Shown: piece by piece, positions 55,640 through 64,000 of the stretch
Layout of the letters: each line of letters starts with the position of its first letter
How positions within the stretch are numbered: the first letter of the stretch is position 1
Translations under genes and position numbers: made by a program
Notes under the pieces: generated by a model
Database searches by the model: none
What the model was told of the DNA's origin: nothing
Seen by the model: the letters and a program-made list of their open reading frames with translations, nothing else
Source: Parafrigoribacterium mesophilum
GTDB taxonomy: Bacteria; Actinomycetota; Actinomycetes; Actinomycetales; Microbacteriaceae
Direction of reading: 5' to 3'
Assembly (NCBI RefSeq): GCF_039652555.1
Contig: NZ_JBDJAF010000001.1
Location: forward strand, 558,001 to 622,000
Length of the DNA stretch: 64,000 nt

Positions 55640-56241
55640 GCCGGTTGTTCAGAGCCGTGGCGCTCGGTGCCCTGGTGGTGGCGGCCGGTGTGTTCGCCGT
55701 CGCCGCCCCGGTCCAGGCACACAACTACGTCGTGTCCACGATCCCCACCTCCGGCGAGGTGCTCACGCAGCTGCCCGAGCAGTTCTCTGTCACGACGAAC
55801 GATAACCTGCTCAACCTGGGTGGGAAGGGCAACGGCTTCGTACTGCAGATTCGCGACGCGGGCGGCGTCTACTACGGGGACGGCTGCGTATCGGTGCAGG
55901 GGGCAACCATGTCCGCGAATGCTGCGCTGGGCGAACCGGGCAACTACACCATCGCGTGGCAGCTGATTTCCACCGACGGTCACACGGTGTCCGACACGAT
56001 TCCGTTCACCTGGCAGCCGGATGCGACTCAGGCGGCACCGAGCGCAGGCTCGGCGACTCCTCCCGACTGTCACGGCACCCACTCGGCCGCCACGAGCACG
56101 TCGAAGCAGCAGCCCAGCGCGCCGCCGCGGGACTCAGCGGTGCCGCTGGGAAACGTGCTCTGGATCGGCGGGGCGATTCTTCTGGTCGGCCTCGCTGCGG
56201 GCGTCACCCTGCTGGTGGTGACCCGCCGCAGGAAGGTCTGA
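55636..56241 (+). CDS. copC: CopC-domain copper protein with C-terminal membrane anchor
   Basis: The 201-residue protein has a signal peptide ending VQA, so mature His29 (HNYVVSTIPTSGEVL) is free to bind copper. The CopC domain runs to about 125 and includes WQLISTDGHTVSDTIPF near 108, with the second copper-ligand His. A hydrophobic helix (about 172-193) and basic end anchor it. No CopD-type permease gene follows in this window. Confidence 0.9.
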   Translation: MSRLFRAVALGALVVAAGVFAVAAPVQAHNYVVSTIPTSGEVLTQLPEQFSVTTNDNLLNLGGKGNGFVLQIRDAGGVYYGDGCVSVQGATMSANAALGEPGNYTIAWQLISTDGHTVSDTIPFTWQPDATQAAPSAGSATPPDCHGTHSAATSTSKQQPSAPPRDSAVPLGNVLWIGGAILLVGLAAGVTLLVVTRRRKV

Positions 56242-56251
56242 GCTGGACTCC

Positions 56252-56428
56252 CTTCGAGCCCTTCGAGACGCTCGCAGAGCTCGCTCCTCAGGGACCAACG
56301 GTCGCCACAGCGACCTCCTCAGGGACCAACGGTCGCCAGAGCGACCTCCCCAGGGAACGTTCCCTGAGTAAGGCGCGCCAGCGCCGCATCGAAGGGAGTG
56401 CGAGGAACGAGCCCGCGTCTCGAAGGGG
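56252..56428. repeat. repeat element with 13-bp perfect inverted ends
   Basis: CCCTTCGAGACGC (56259-56271) and its exact complement (56415-56427) bound an interior with two copies of CCTCAGGGACCAACGGTCGC and a GGGAACGTTCCC palindrome. It fills the gap between the convergent copC and clpP2 genes and could act as a terminator for both. Confidence 0.85.
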
Positions 56429-56430
56429 CC

Positions 56431-57117
56431 TTACTTGACGAGCGCCGGCAGGTTCTTCCGGCTGGTCAGCACCTGGTCGATCAGGCCGTACTCGAGCGCC
56501 TCGGCGGCGTCCAGAATGTTGTCCCGGTCGATGTCCTTGTTGACCTGCTCGACACTGCGGTTCGAGTGATGCGAGATCGTCTCCTCGAGCCAGGTGCGCA
56601 TCCGGAGGATCTCGCGGGCCTGGATCTCGATGTCCGACGCCTGGCCGCGGCCCGAGTCGCCGGTGGCCGGCTGATGGATCAGGATGCGCGCGTTCGGCAG
56701 TGCGAGCCGCTTGCCCGGGGAGCCTGCGGCAAGCAGCACGGCGGCCGCCGACGCGGCTTGCCCGAGGCAGACCGTCTGGATCTGCGGACGGATGTACTGC
56801 ATCGTGTCGTAGATCGCCGTCATCGCGGTGAACGAGCCACCGGGCGAGTTGATGTACATCACGATGTCGCGGTCCGGGTCCTGGCTTTCCAGCACGAGCA
56901 GCTGGGCCATGACGTCATCCGCTGACGCGTCGTCGATCTGCACGCCGAGGAAGACGATGCGGTCCTCGAACAGCTTCGCGTACGGGTCCTGCCGCTTGTA
57001 TCCGTAGGCGGTGCGCTCTTCGAAGCTCGGCAGGATGTAACGGGACTCCGCCGATGGGGCGGCGAGACCGGACGGCTGCCCGGTGAACATCGACGCTTGG
57101 GGGGTGGTGAATTCCAT
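56431..57117 (-). CDS. clpP2: ATP-dependent Clp protease proteolytic subunit ClpP2
   Basis: The 228-residue serine peptidase has Ser123 (GQAASAAAV), His148 (ILIHQP) and an Asp near 199. The extra 20-residue N-terminus is normal for actinobacterial ClpP2. It lies 15 bases after clpP1, and the two are expected to form one mixed ClpP1P2 particle. Confidence 0.96.
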   Translation of the reverse strand: MEFTTPQASMFTGQPSGLAAPSAESRYILPSFEERTAYGYKRQDPYAKLFEDRIVFLGVQIDDASADDVMAQLLVLESQDPDRDIVMYINSPGGSFTAMTAIYDTMQYIRPQIQTVCLGQAASAAAVLLAAGSPGKRLALPNARILIHQPATGDSGRGQASDIEIQAREILRMRTWLEETISHHSNRSVEQVNKDIDRDNILDAAEALEYGLIDQVLTSRKNLPALVK

Positions 57118-57132
57118 GATGAGTGCCTGTCC

Positions 57133-57732
57133 CTACTTCTTTGCCGTGTCGTCGTCGGTTCCGCCGCCACCGATGACATCCGTGGCGAACTCCCGGAGAT
57201 GGTCGACGAAACCGTACTCCAGCGCTTCCTGCGCGGTGAACCAGTTGTCCCGGTCGCCGTCCTTGATGATCTGATCGACGCTCTTGCCGGTCTGCGCCGC
57301 CGTGAGCTCCGCCATCCGCTTTTTCATGTCGAGGATGAGTTTCGCCTGGGTCTGGATGTCCGCCGACGTGCCGCCGAATCCGCCGGACGGCTGGTGCAGC
57401 AGCACGCGCGCGTTCGGGGTGATGTAGCGCTTGCCCTTCGTGCCGGAAGACAACAGGAATTGTCCCATCGAGGCGGCCATGCCGATGCCGACGGTGACGA
57501 TGTCGTTCGGGACGAACTTCATGGTGTCGTAGATGGCCATGCCCGCGGTGATCGAACCGCCGGGCGAGTTGATGTACAGGTAGATGTCGCGGTCCGAGTC
57601 CTCGGCAGCCAGAAGCAGAATCTTGGCGCAAATCTCGTTGGCGTTGTCATCGCGCACCTCTGACCCCAGCCAGATGATGCGGTCCTTGAGGAGTTGGTCG
57701 AAGATACTGCTGACCAATGCCGGTTGGGCCAT
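57133..57732 (-). CDS. clpP1: ATP-dependent Clp protease proteolytic subunit ClpP1
   Basis: The 199-residue peptidase has Ser88 (GMAASMGQFLL), His113 (VLLHQPSGG) and YINSPGGS near 53. It is the first gene of the clpP1-clpP2 pair. Both active sites are intact. Confidence 0.96.
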   Translation of the reverse strand: MAQPALVSSIFDQLLKDRIIWLGSEVRDDNANEICAKILLLAAEDSDRDIYLYINSPGGSITAGMAIYDTMKFVPNDIVTVGIGMAASMGQFLLSSGTKGKRYITPNARVLLHQPSGGFGGTSADIQTQAKLILDMKKRMAELTAAQTGKSVDQIIKDGDRDNWFTAQEALEYGFVDHLREFATDVIGGGGTDDDTAKK

Positions 57733-57838
57733 GTGTCGCGCTCCATTTCAGTTGTCGCTTACGCAAACGAATCTATAGGAGGTAACGCGCCCGATTGGCT
57801 CTGTTCGCCGTGGGCAGAGTGCCGAGCAGGAGCGGCGG

Positions 57839-59041
57839 TCAGGCGAAGGTCGCGTCCAGGGCTGCGCTCAGGTCTTCGATCAGGTCGTCGACGTCCTCCA
57901 GGCCCACCGAGAACCGCAGGTGACCCCACTTCTTGAACTCATCCGGGTACGCGGCGACCCGTGGCCCGGTGGTGCCGACGTGCACGATGAGCGACTCGTC
58001 GTGACCGAGGGAGACAGCGGAGGTGATCACGCGCAGGTTCGCGACGAACCGGTTGTGCGCATCCGAGTCGCCCTTGATCGCGAACGCCATCATCCCGCCG
58101 AAGCCGTGCGGCATGGTCCGCACCGCCAACTCGTGCTGCGGATGCGACGCCAGGCCGGGGTAGGCCACGAACGCGACCCGCGGGTCGGCCTCGAGGAACT
58201 CGGCGATCGTCTGCGCGCTCGCGCAGTGCTGACGCATTCGCAGCGGCAGGGTGATGGCACCCCGGTTGATCAGCCACGCGTTGAACGGACTGATCACCCC
58301 GCCGACGTCCACCATGGCGTCGTTCTTGATCCGCCGGATCAGCTCGGCCGAGCCGACCACCCCGCCGCCCATCGCGTCGCCGTGCCCGTTGATGTACTTG
58401 GTCAGCGAGTGCACGACGAGGTCGACGCCCAGCTCCAACGGCCGGATCAGCAGCGGCGTCGCGAAGGTCGTATCCACCGAAACGAGCGCGCCGACCTCGT
58501 GGGCCAGGGCGGCGACGGCCTCAAGGTCGGTGATCCGGGTGGTCGGATTCGCGGGGGTCTCGGTGTGCAGGATGCGCGTGGTGGGCCGCAGCGCCGCCTT
58601 CACGGCAACCAAGTCGCTGGTGTCCACGAACGTGACCTCGACGCCGTACCGCTCGGGCAGCAGTTCGGTGAACAGCCGGAACACCGCCTCATAGCTCACG
58701 TCCGAGATGACGACGTGGTCGCCGGCGCGCAGGAACGTGAAAAACACCGAGTGCAACGCGGCCACGCCGCTGGCCAAGGCGACGGCGGCCTCGCCGTGTT
58801 CGAGCACGGCGAGTTTCTCCTCGAGGGCGAGCTGGTTCACGCCGCTGTTGCGGGTGTACAGCGGGATCTCGGTGCCCGACCAGCTGATCTCGCTGGGGTC
58901 GTCCGGCAGCGCGTACGAGTTGGCGAACACCAGCGGGGTGCGCACCGCCTTGGTTCCGGGGTCGATCGAGTTGCCGGCGTGCACCGCCTGGGTCAGCAGC
59001 CGGAGATGATTCGGGTCGTGTTTGTCTGGGCGCGCGCTCAT
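57839..59041 (-). CDS. transsulfuration-type PLP enzyme (cystathionine gamma-synthase/lyase family)
   Basis: The 400-residue protein matches the Cys/Met metabolism PLP family: Tyr in IPLYTRNSGVNQLALEEKLA near 59, ASGVAALHSV near 90, PLP-binding Lys215 in HSLTKYINGHGD, and a C-terminal SVGLEDVDDLI. Whether it makes or cleaves cystathionine cannot be told from motifs. The ATG at 59041 is preceded by a TAGTTT hexamer and no ribosome binding site. It separates tig from clpP1. Confidence 0.9.
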   Translation of the reverse strand: MSARPDKHDPNHLRLLTQAVHAGNSIDPGTKAVRTPLVFANSYALPDDPSEISWSGTEIPLYTRNSGVNQLALEEKLAVLEHGEAAVALASGVAALHSVFFTFLRAGDHVVISDVSYEAVFRLFTELLPERYGVEVTFVDTSDLVAVKAALRPTTRILHTETPANPTTRITDLEAVAALAHEVGALVSVDTTFATPLLIRPLELGVDLVVHSLTKYINGHGDAMGGGVVGSAELIRRIKNDAMVDVGGVISPFNAWLINRGAITLPLRMRQHCASAQTIAEFLEADPRVAFVAYPGLASHPQHELAVRTMPHGFGGMMAFAIKGDSDAHNRFVANLRVITSAVSLGHDESLIVHVGTTGPRVAAYPDEFKKWGHLRFSVGLEDVDDLIEDLSAALDATFA

Positions 59042-59048
59042 GCATCCC

Positions 59049-59054
59049 AAACTA
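59049..59054 (-). promoter_or_regulatory. -10 hexamer TAGTTT, probable leaderless promoter of the PLP enzyme gene
   Basis: TAGTTT ends seven bases before the ATG on the minus strand; no Shine-Dalgarno sequence is seen. Confidence 0.45.
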
Positions 59055-59127
59055 GAACCGGATGCGCCGGGGGGCTCTCAGGTTACGGCTTGTGTTACGC
59101 GCCTGACGCGTGTCGAGTGACTCGGGA

Positions 59128-60528
59128 CTACTTCTCGTCCGGCTCCGCGGCATCCGTGTCAGCGCCATCCGTGCCTTCGGTCTCGTCCTGGGCGGTAGTG
59201 GCGGTGTCCAGCGGCACGTCGATGTACTCGGTGCCACCAGTGCTCGACGGCTCGCTGGATGCGGTAAAAGCCGACAGGTCGACGGGGTTGCCCTCGGTGT
59301 CCACCACCGTCGCCTTGCCCAGCACCGTGGCCAGTGCCTTGCCGCGGGCCACTTCGCCGACCATTCCGGGGATCTGCCCGTTCTCGTCGAGTACCTTGAT
59401 GAATTCGCCGGGCTCCATGTTGTACTGAGCGGCGCCCTGCACGAGGTACTGGGTGAGTTCTTCCTGGCTGACCTTGACCTGCTCCGATTCGACGATCGCA
59501 TCCAGCAGAATCTGGCTGCGGAACGTCTTCTCGCTGGCGATGGCGACCTCGGCGCGGTGCTCGTCGTCGTCAAGACGCTGCTCGTTCTCAAGGTGACGGT
59601 GCACCTCGTCTTCGACCAGCTGCTGCGGAACCGGGATCTCGACCGATTCGAGCAGCTTGTCCACGATCTGGTCGCGCGCCTGCGCGCCCTGTCCGAACAC
59701 CTTGGAGCGGGTGATCTGGTCGCGGATGTCCGCCTTCAGCTCCTCGATCGTGTCGAACTGGCTGGCGATCTGTGCGAAGTCGTCATTGGCCTCTGGCAGC
59801 TCGCGCTCCTTCACCGCCAGCATCTTCACCGTGATCTGGGCGGTTTCGCCCTCGTTCTCACCGCCGAGCAGCTTGGATTCGAACACGGCGCTCTCGCCGG
59901 CGCTCAGTGAGTCCAGTGCCTCGTCGATGCCCTCGATGAGCTCCCCTGAGCCGATCTCGTAGGAGATCGCGTTGGCGGTGTCGACTTCGCGGTCGTCGAT
60001 GGTCGCGACAAGGTCGATTTGAGCGAAGTCGCCGGTCTTCGCCGGGCGATCCACGGTAATCAGTGTGCCGAAGCGGGACTGCAGATTCTTCAGTTCGGCC
60101 TCGACGTCTTCGTCGGTGACCTCGATGCTGTCCACGGTGAGCTGCAGACCGTCCAGCGGCGGCATGGTGAACTCGGGGCGCACGTCGACCTCCACGGTGA
60201 CCGTGAGGTCGCCGCTGAAGTCTTTGATGCTCGGCAACTCCGTGATGTCCGCCTCGGGGCGACCGAGCGGGCGGATGCTGTTCTCATCGACCGCCTGGCG
60301 GTAGAACTTGTCGAGTCCGTCGCTCACCGCGTGGTTGAGCACCTCGGCCCGGCCGACGCGCTGGTCGACAATGGGCGGCGGTACCTTGCCTTTGCGGAAA
60401 CCGGGGACGTTGATCGACTCGGCGATATGCCCGTAGGCGTGGTCGATGCTGGGCTTCAGCTCTTCCGGCGTCACGGCGATGGTCAGTTTGACGCGGGTCG
60501 GGCTGAGCTTGTCGACGGTGGTCTTCAC
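59128..60528 (-). CDS. tig: trigger factor
   Basis: The 466-residue ribosome-bound chaperone has the ribosome-binding GFRKGKVPPPIVDQRVG segment near 43, a central FKBP-type domain (about 160-245) and a helical C-terminal arm. The last 45 residues are acidic and low-complexity. The GTG start has AGGAG about nine bases upstream. Confidence 0.95.
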   Translation of the reverse strand: MKTTVDKLSPTRVKLTIAVTPEELKPSIDHAYGHIAESINVPGFRKGKVPPPIVDQRVGRAEVLNHAVSDGLDKFYRQAVDENSIRPLGRPEADITELPSIKDFSGDLTVTVEVDVRPEFTMPPLDGLQLTVDSIEVTDEDVEAELKNLQSRFGTLITVDRPAKTGDFAQIDLVATIDDREVDTANAISYEIGSGELIEGIDEALDSLSAGESAVFESKLLGGENEGETAQITVKMLAVKERELPEANDDFAQIASQFDTIEELKADIRDQITRSKVFGQGAQARDQIVDKLLESVEIPVPQQLVEDEVHRHLENEQRLDDDEHRAEVAIASEKTFRSQILLDAIVESEQVKVSQEELTQYLVQGAAQYNMEPGEFIKVLDENGQIPGMVGEVARGKALATVLGKATVVDTEGNPVDLSAFTASSEPSSTGGTEYIDVPLDTATTAQDETEGTDGADTDAAEPDEK

Positions 60529-60580
60529 GATCTCGTTCTCCTGTTTTTCAGCGTTTGCAACTTACAATTTCGGGGTCTTG

Positions 60581-60654
60581 TCGGGGCGACAGGATTTGAA
60601 CCTGCGGCCTCCCGCTCCCAAAGCGGGCGCTCTACCAAGCTGAGCTACGCCCCG
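60581..60654 (-). tRNA. tRNA-Pro, anticodon TGG, CCA not encoded
   Basis: The minus strand folds with acceptor CGGGGCG/CGCCCCG (C1:G72, typical of bacterial tRNA-Pro), anticodon stem CCCGC/GCGGG with loop TTTGGGA, and T-arm GCAGGTTCAAATCCTGT. The anticodon TGG reads CCA (Pro). The discriminator A is followed by CAAG, so CCA is added later. Confidence 0.95.
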
Positions 60655-60763
60655 GATTTCCTGCGGACAGCCTCCCAACGGACGGCGTCCGGAGCCTGTA
60701 GAAATTGGCCCCGGCAAGTCTAGCCGAGTTGATCCGGTCTCATCGCGCGCCGTCCCACCGCCC

Positions 60764-60815
60764 TACCCCCTCAATCGGGGGTATCCGGCGCGGTAAATCC
60801 CCCTGTGCGAGGGAT
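60764..60815. promoter_or_regulatory. two adjacent inverted repeats upstream of the Ig-like membrane protein gene
   Basis: TACCCCC(TCAATC)GGGGGTA at 60764-60783 is a perfect 7-bp hairpin; a weaker ATCCC/GGGAT pair lies at 60797-60815. They sit 50-100 bases before the start and may be operator sites. Confidence 0.45.
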
Positions 60816-60866
60816 GGAGTCTGCTGCGGCTGACCTGGACACTTTGGTGAGACAGAAGGAGCGCCA

Positions 60867-62912
60867 ATGCGCATCCGGGCACCCGAAGCCATGATCGCCA
60901 CTGCGATGGTTCTTCTGTTGTCCCTGTTTGCGGCGCCTCAGGCAGTCGCAACCGAGTCGGCAGCAACGACCGCGGACATCGCCCCAGCAGTCATTTCACC
61001 GGCGCCCGCCGCGTATACGAACGATTCCACACCCGCATTCGTCGGCGTCGGCACCGGCGTGTTGGCCCGGGTGAGTGCCGCGGAAGTGAGTCGGCCGCTG
61101 TGCGTCACACGGGTATCCAAGTCCCGATTCAGTTGCGTGAGCATCGCCTTGAAGGATGGGTCGTACTCGGTTGCGGTGACCGTCGAACCAGGCCCGCCAC
61201 ACCACTCGGTGGTCCAAACGCTCACCATCGACACGGTCGCCCCCGCTGCCCCACGGATCACCTCGCCAGGTTCACCGGGCGGGAACGGGATCAACGAGGC
61301 CACCTCGAGCGACCCGCGGCCGAGGATTTCCGGTTCCGGAGAGCCAGACGCAGTGGTCACGCTGTTCGACGGCACGCACGCTATCACCGGCGCGCACGGG
61401 CCCACCGTGTCGCCGTCCGGCACCTGGTCCTTCACTCCGACCGGCCCGTTGTCCCCCGGCGTGCACACGATCAGCAGCATTCAGACCGACCGGGCAGGCA
61501 ACGTCTCTGCCGGCGGGCCGGCCACCCCGCAGTTGCGGCTCACGATCGGGACGGTCCCGCCGGCGGTCGTCCCGCCAGCCACGGCACCGTCACAGAATCA
61601 GCCGGCCACCGCCTCGCCGCACGTGGCGCCCGCGGTCACGACAACGCGTCCCGCCGCCAACCACGATGTCTCAGGACTGATCTTCCACGCGGGTCCTCCG
61701 ATCAGCGCGGCACCGTTGCCGCAGTTGCCCACCCTGGCCTTGCCTGAAGTGCAAGACCGTCAGATCAGCACCCGGAACACACCGCGATCGGCACCTCCGG
61801 CACCATCGACTCCGTCGACACCCGGCCAGAGCGCCGTGGTGAACCGGGACGATTTCGGAGCTCCGTCGGCGTTGACGAATGCGCTGCGGACGCTGCAGCA
61901 GGTGTTGAGCAGTCCGGCTGTCCTCGTGACCGCTGCGGGGTCGGGCGCGGCACTGCTGCTGTTCGTGGCGTTCCCGGCGGAGTTGCTGAACGCGACGCTG
62001 GCCACGCAATACGAGCGGCTCTTCGGACGGTTGCGCACGCTCAGACTGCGCTGGCTGCAACGATTGCGAACCAAATTGGCCAACACGCCGTTCGTCAGTG
62101 GCGCGGCGATGATCGCCTTCTCGGCGCTTGCCTTCGGATTCGTCGATCCGAATTTCGGATTCGACATCACGTCCTTGCGGTTGGTGTTGGCCCTGGGCAT
62201 CGCCTTGTTCATCGTCGGTTATCTGTCCAATGCGATAACGAGCTGGATCGTCCGCGAGAAGTGGCACATCGGGGCGTCGTTGGATGCAAAGCCACTCGCG
62301 CTCATCTTGACCGTCATCGGGGTGCTGCTGTCCCGTCTGATGGGGTTCTCGCCTGGATTCCTGATCGGGCTGATCCTCGGCATCTCCCTCACCAGTGCCG
62401 CGAGCGCGGTGCAGCGCTCGCGCATGGTGATGCTGCACACCGGCATCATCCTGACACTCGGCATCACCTCGTGGGTGGGTTACAGCGTCCTCATCGCCGG
62501 CACCGACGGCCAGCCAGACAGCTTCCTTCGCGCCCTGGCAATCGACACTCTGGCCGCGGTGACCGCTGAGGGAGTCACCGCGCTGCTGGTCGGACTGTTG
62601 CCCTTCCGATTTCTGGAGGGGGAGGAACTGTTCGCGACTTCGAAGCCCCGGTGGGCAGCGACCTATCTAGTGGTCCTGGTCGTGTTCTGCCTGATCGTCC
62701 TCCCCGATGCGGCGAACTGGGAGAAGTTGGGCGCGTCGCTGTGGACGTGGCTCGCCGTCCTGGTCGGCTTCACCCTGGTGTCCCTCACGATCTACCTGTA
62801 CTTCCGCTATCGCACGTCTCGGGACGCATCCGAACATCCGAGCGCAGAACGCACCCCACAAGTCCCGATTGCACAAACCACGTCAACCGAAGCAGGAGAC
62901 CAATCCGCATGA
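60867..62912 (+). CDS. Ig-like domain and multi-span membrane protein
   Basis: The 681-residue protein has a signal peptide (about 1-30), an extracellular part with two Ig-like repeats (about 40-235; segments TPAFVGVGTG and PRISGSGEPDAVVTLFDGTH, the second ending DRAGNVSAG), a Pro/Ala-rich linker (235-335) and about eight membrane helices (345-655). Conserved-looking membrane pieces include FGFVDPNFGFD near 430 and LLPFRFLEGEELF near 577. AAGGAG lies six bases before the ATG. It overlaps the next gene by four bases. I do not recognise the family. Confidence 0.8.
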   Translation: MRIRAPEAMIATAMVLLLSLFAAPQAVATESAATTADIAPAVISPAPAAYTNDSTPAFVGVGTGVLARVSAAEVSRPLCVTRVSKSRFSCVSIALKDGSYSVAVTVEPGPPHHSVVQTLTIDTVAPAAPRITSPGSPGGNGINEATSSDPRPRISGSGEPDAVVTLFDGTHAITGAHGPTVSPSGTWSFTPTGPLSPGVHTISSIQTDRAGNVSAGGPATPQLRLTIGTVPPAVVPPATAPSQNQPATASPHVAPAVTTTRPAANHDVSGLIFHAGPPISAAPLPQLPTLALPEVQDRQISTRNTPRSAPPAPSTPSTPGQSAVVNRDDFGAPSALTNALRTLQQVLSSPAVLVTAAGSGAALLLFVAFPAELLNATLATQYERLFGRLRTLRLRWLQRLRTKLANTPFVSGAAMIAFSALAFGFVDPNFGFDITSLRLVLALGIALFIVGYLSNAITSWIVREKWHIGASLDAKPLALILTVIGVLLSRLMGFSPGFLIGLILGISLTSAASAVQRSRMVMLHTGIILTLGITSWVGYSVLIAGTDGQPDSFLRALAIDTLAAVTAEGVTALLVGLLPFRFLEGEELFATSKPRWAATYLVVLVVFCLIVLPDAANWEKLGASLWTWLAVLVGFTLVSLTIYLYFRYRTSRDASEHPSAERTPQVPIAQTTSTEAGDQSA

Positions 62913-64000
62913 GCATTTCCGAGGCACCCGCCGCCGACAGCGTCGACGACCTGGCAAAATACCTGGCCAAGCGCGTCGCGGGACGCATTGCAACGCCCGC
63001 CGACAGCGACTGGGACAAGGTACGCGCGGCGTGGAACCTGTCGGTCGACCAGCGCCCCGCAATGGTGGCACTGCCGGAGAGCAGCACCGATGTGGCCGCC
63101 GTCCTCGACTTCGCCAGCGGTGCCGGACTGCGCGTCGCACCCCAGGGCACCGGCCATAACGCGTCCCCGCTCGGTGACCTTTCGACAACAATCCTGCTGC
63201 GCACCGACCGGATGCGGGAGCTGACCGTCGACCCTGTCGCCCGCTCGGTCAGGGTGGGAGCGGGCGTGTCCTGGTCGGAGGTCACCGAAGCACTCGCCCG
63301 GCACGGACTTGTCGGCCGCGCCGGATCCTCCGGCAGTGTCGGCGTCGCCGGATACAGTCTCGGCGGCGGGTACAGCTGGCTGGCTCGTCGACACGGCCTG
63401 GCCGTGAATTCGGTCACGGCCGTGGACCTGGTTACCGGCGACGGAGTTCTCCACCGCACCGATGCGCTCACCGAGCCCGAGTTGTTTTGGGCGGTGCGCG
63501 GCGGCGGTGCCAACGTCGGCATCGTCTGTGCGCTGGAGTTCACAGCCCTCGCTGTGACTCAGGTGTACGGAGGTGCGCTGCTGTTCCCGATCGAACGCGC
63601 CGCCGAGGTGCTCGCCGCATACGCAGAGTGGACCAGGGAGCTGGACGAGTCGGCAACGACGTGCGTGCGCCTGTTACGCCTTCCCCCGATGCCCGAGCTG
63701 CCCGAGCCGTTACGCGGCAAGTCGTTCGTCGCGATCGACGGGGCGATCGAGGCGGGCGCAGAGCCTGCGGGCTTGACGGATTGGGCCGAGCGACTGCTCG
63801 CACCACTGCGCGCCCTCGGGCCGGTGATGGACACTTTCGCCGTGATGCCCGCCGCCGCCCTCGGGCAGATCCACATGGACCCGCCGGATCCCACCCCGGC
63901 ACGCGGCGACGGAATGATCCTCGAGGACCTGACCCCCGACGCGATCGCGGTGCTCCTGGCGCTCGTCGGCCCTGGAGTCGACTCCCCGCTTCTGGCGGTG
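62909..64000 (+). CDS. FAD-dependent oxidase, BBE-like, 3' end beyond the window
   Basis: The first 364 codons show the FAD_binding_4 fold: PAMVALPESSTDVAAVLDFA near 50-69, then PQGTGHNASPLGDL near 78, whose His may carry the flavin, and GYSLGGGYSWLARRHGL near 150. ELFWAVRGGGANVGIV near 191 is typical of berberine-bridge-like oxidases. The C-terminus is cut by the window edge. AGGAG lies nine bases before the ATG, which overlaps the preceding stop (ATGA). The substrate is unknown. Confidence 0.9.
   Translation, partial: MSISEAPAADSVDDLAKYLAKRVAGRIATPADSDWDKVRAAWNLSVDQRPAMVALPESSTDVAAVLDFASGAGLRVAPQGTGHNASPLGDLSTTILLRTDRMRELTVDPVARSVRVGAGVSWSEVTEALARHGLVGRAGSSGSVGVAGYSLGGGYSWLARRHGLAVNSVTAVDLVTGDGVLHRTDALTEPELFWAVRGGGANVGIVCALEFTALAVTQVYGGALLFPIERAAEVLAAYAEWTRELDESATTCVRLLRLPPMPELPEPLRGKSFVAIDGAIEAGAEPAGLTDWAERLLAPLRALGPVMDTFAVMPAAALGQIHMDPPDPTPARGDGMILEDLTPDAIAVLLALVGPGVDSPLLAV

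Noticed and set aside
57733..57838. A ClgR-type operator in front of clpP1.
   Set aside because: A GCG/CGC-containing stretch exists (around CGCTTACGC), but the half-site spacing does not match the known motif as I recall it.

Overview
The window is high-GC actinobacterial DNA, most likely from the family Microbacteriaceae. It carries most of the conserved actinobacterial block that runs from trigger factor through clpP1/clpP2, clpX, valS, folC, ndk, RNase E/G, rplU, rpmA, obg, proB, proA and nadD to rsfS. It also has a DUF222/HNH gene, a DUF4233 gene, an Rv2578c-type radical SAM gene and an actinobacterial-type ileS T-box. The family is inferred from gene content and order; no marker gene was compared.

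Positions 1-13,393 look like a mobile defence island. A tyrosine integrase lies just inside the 3' end of an intact tRNA-Ala(GGC) gene, which marks the right boundary; the left boundary is outside the window. Inside is a tightly overlapping operon on the minus strand: a possible 37-codon leader ORF, hsdM, hsdS, a GIY-YIG/DUF4357 gene, hsdR, a YgjP-type metallopeptidase, a possible 87-codon ORF, and a SIR2-domain gene cut by the left edge. Next to it are a helicase-associated-domain protein, two small overlapping genes (one with a Cys/His pattern recalled from phage and actinobacterial proteins) and an XRE regulator.

Positions 13,500-31,400 are core genome: rsfS, nadD, proA, proB, obg, rpmA, rplU and rne on the minus strand, then a VKOR-family gene on the plus strand, then the coupled minus-strand set ileS-folC-DUF4233-ndk. 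IleS carries an in-frame 27-bp tandem repeat (nine residues, six copies) between its catalytic and anticodon-binding parts. A T-box riboswitch with an ATC specifier precedes it.

Positions 31,400-43,740 are more variable: a TetR regulator, a DUF222/HNH endonuclease, a SRPBCC protein with an unknown partner, a repeat-containing membrane protein, a flavin reductase, BioY, a four-gene peptide-type ABC transporter, an alpha/beta hydrolase and an unknown gene. Positions 43,968-54,068 hold valS with two small coupled genes, a radical SAM protein, a methyltransferase, an M3 peptidase, a 90-bp tandem repeat array containing a 100-N assembly gap, a membrane protein and clpX. Positions 54,239-64,000 hold a three-gene copper-type cluster (unknown membrane protein, YcnI, CopC), clpP2 and clpP1, a transsulfuration-type PLP enzyme, tig, tRNA-Pro(TGG), a large Ig-like/membrane protein and a truncated FAD oxidase.

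Extragenic repeats with inverted ends (42.2, 48.5, 51.5-52.0 and 56.3 kb) sit at gene ends and probably belong to a lineage-specific dispersed repeat family.
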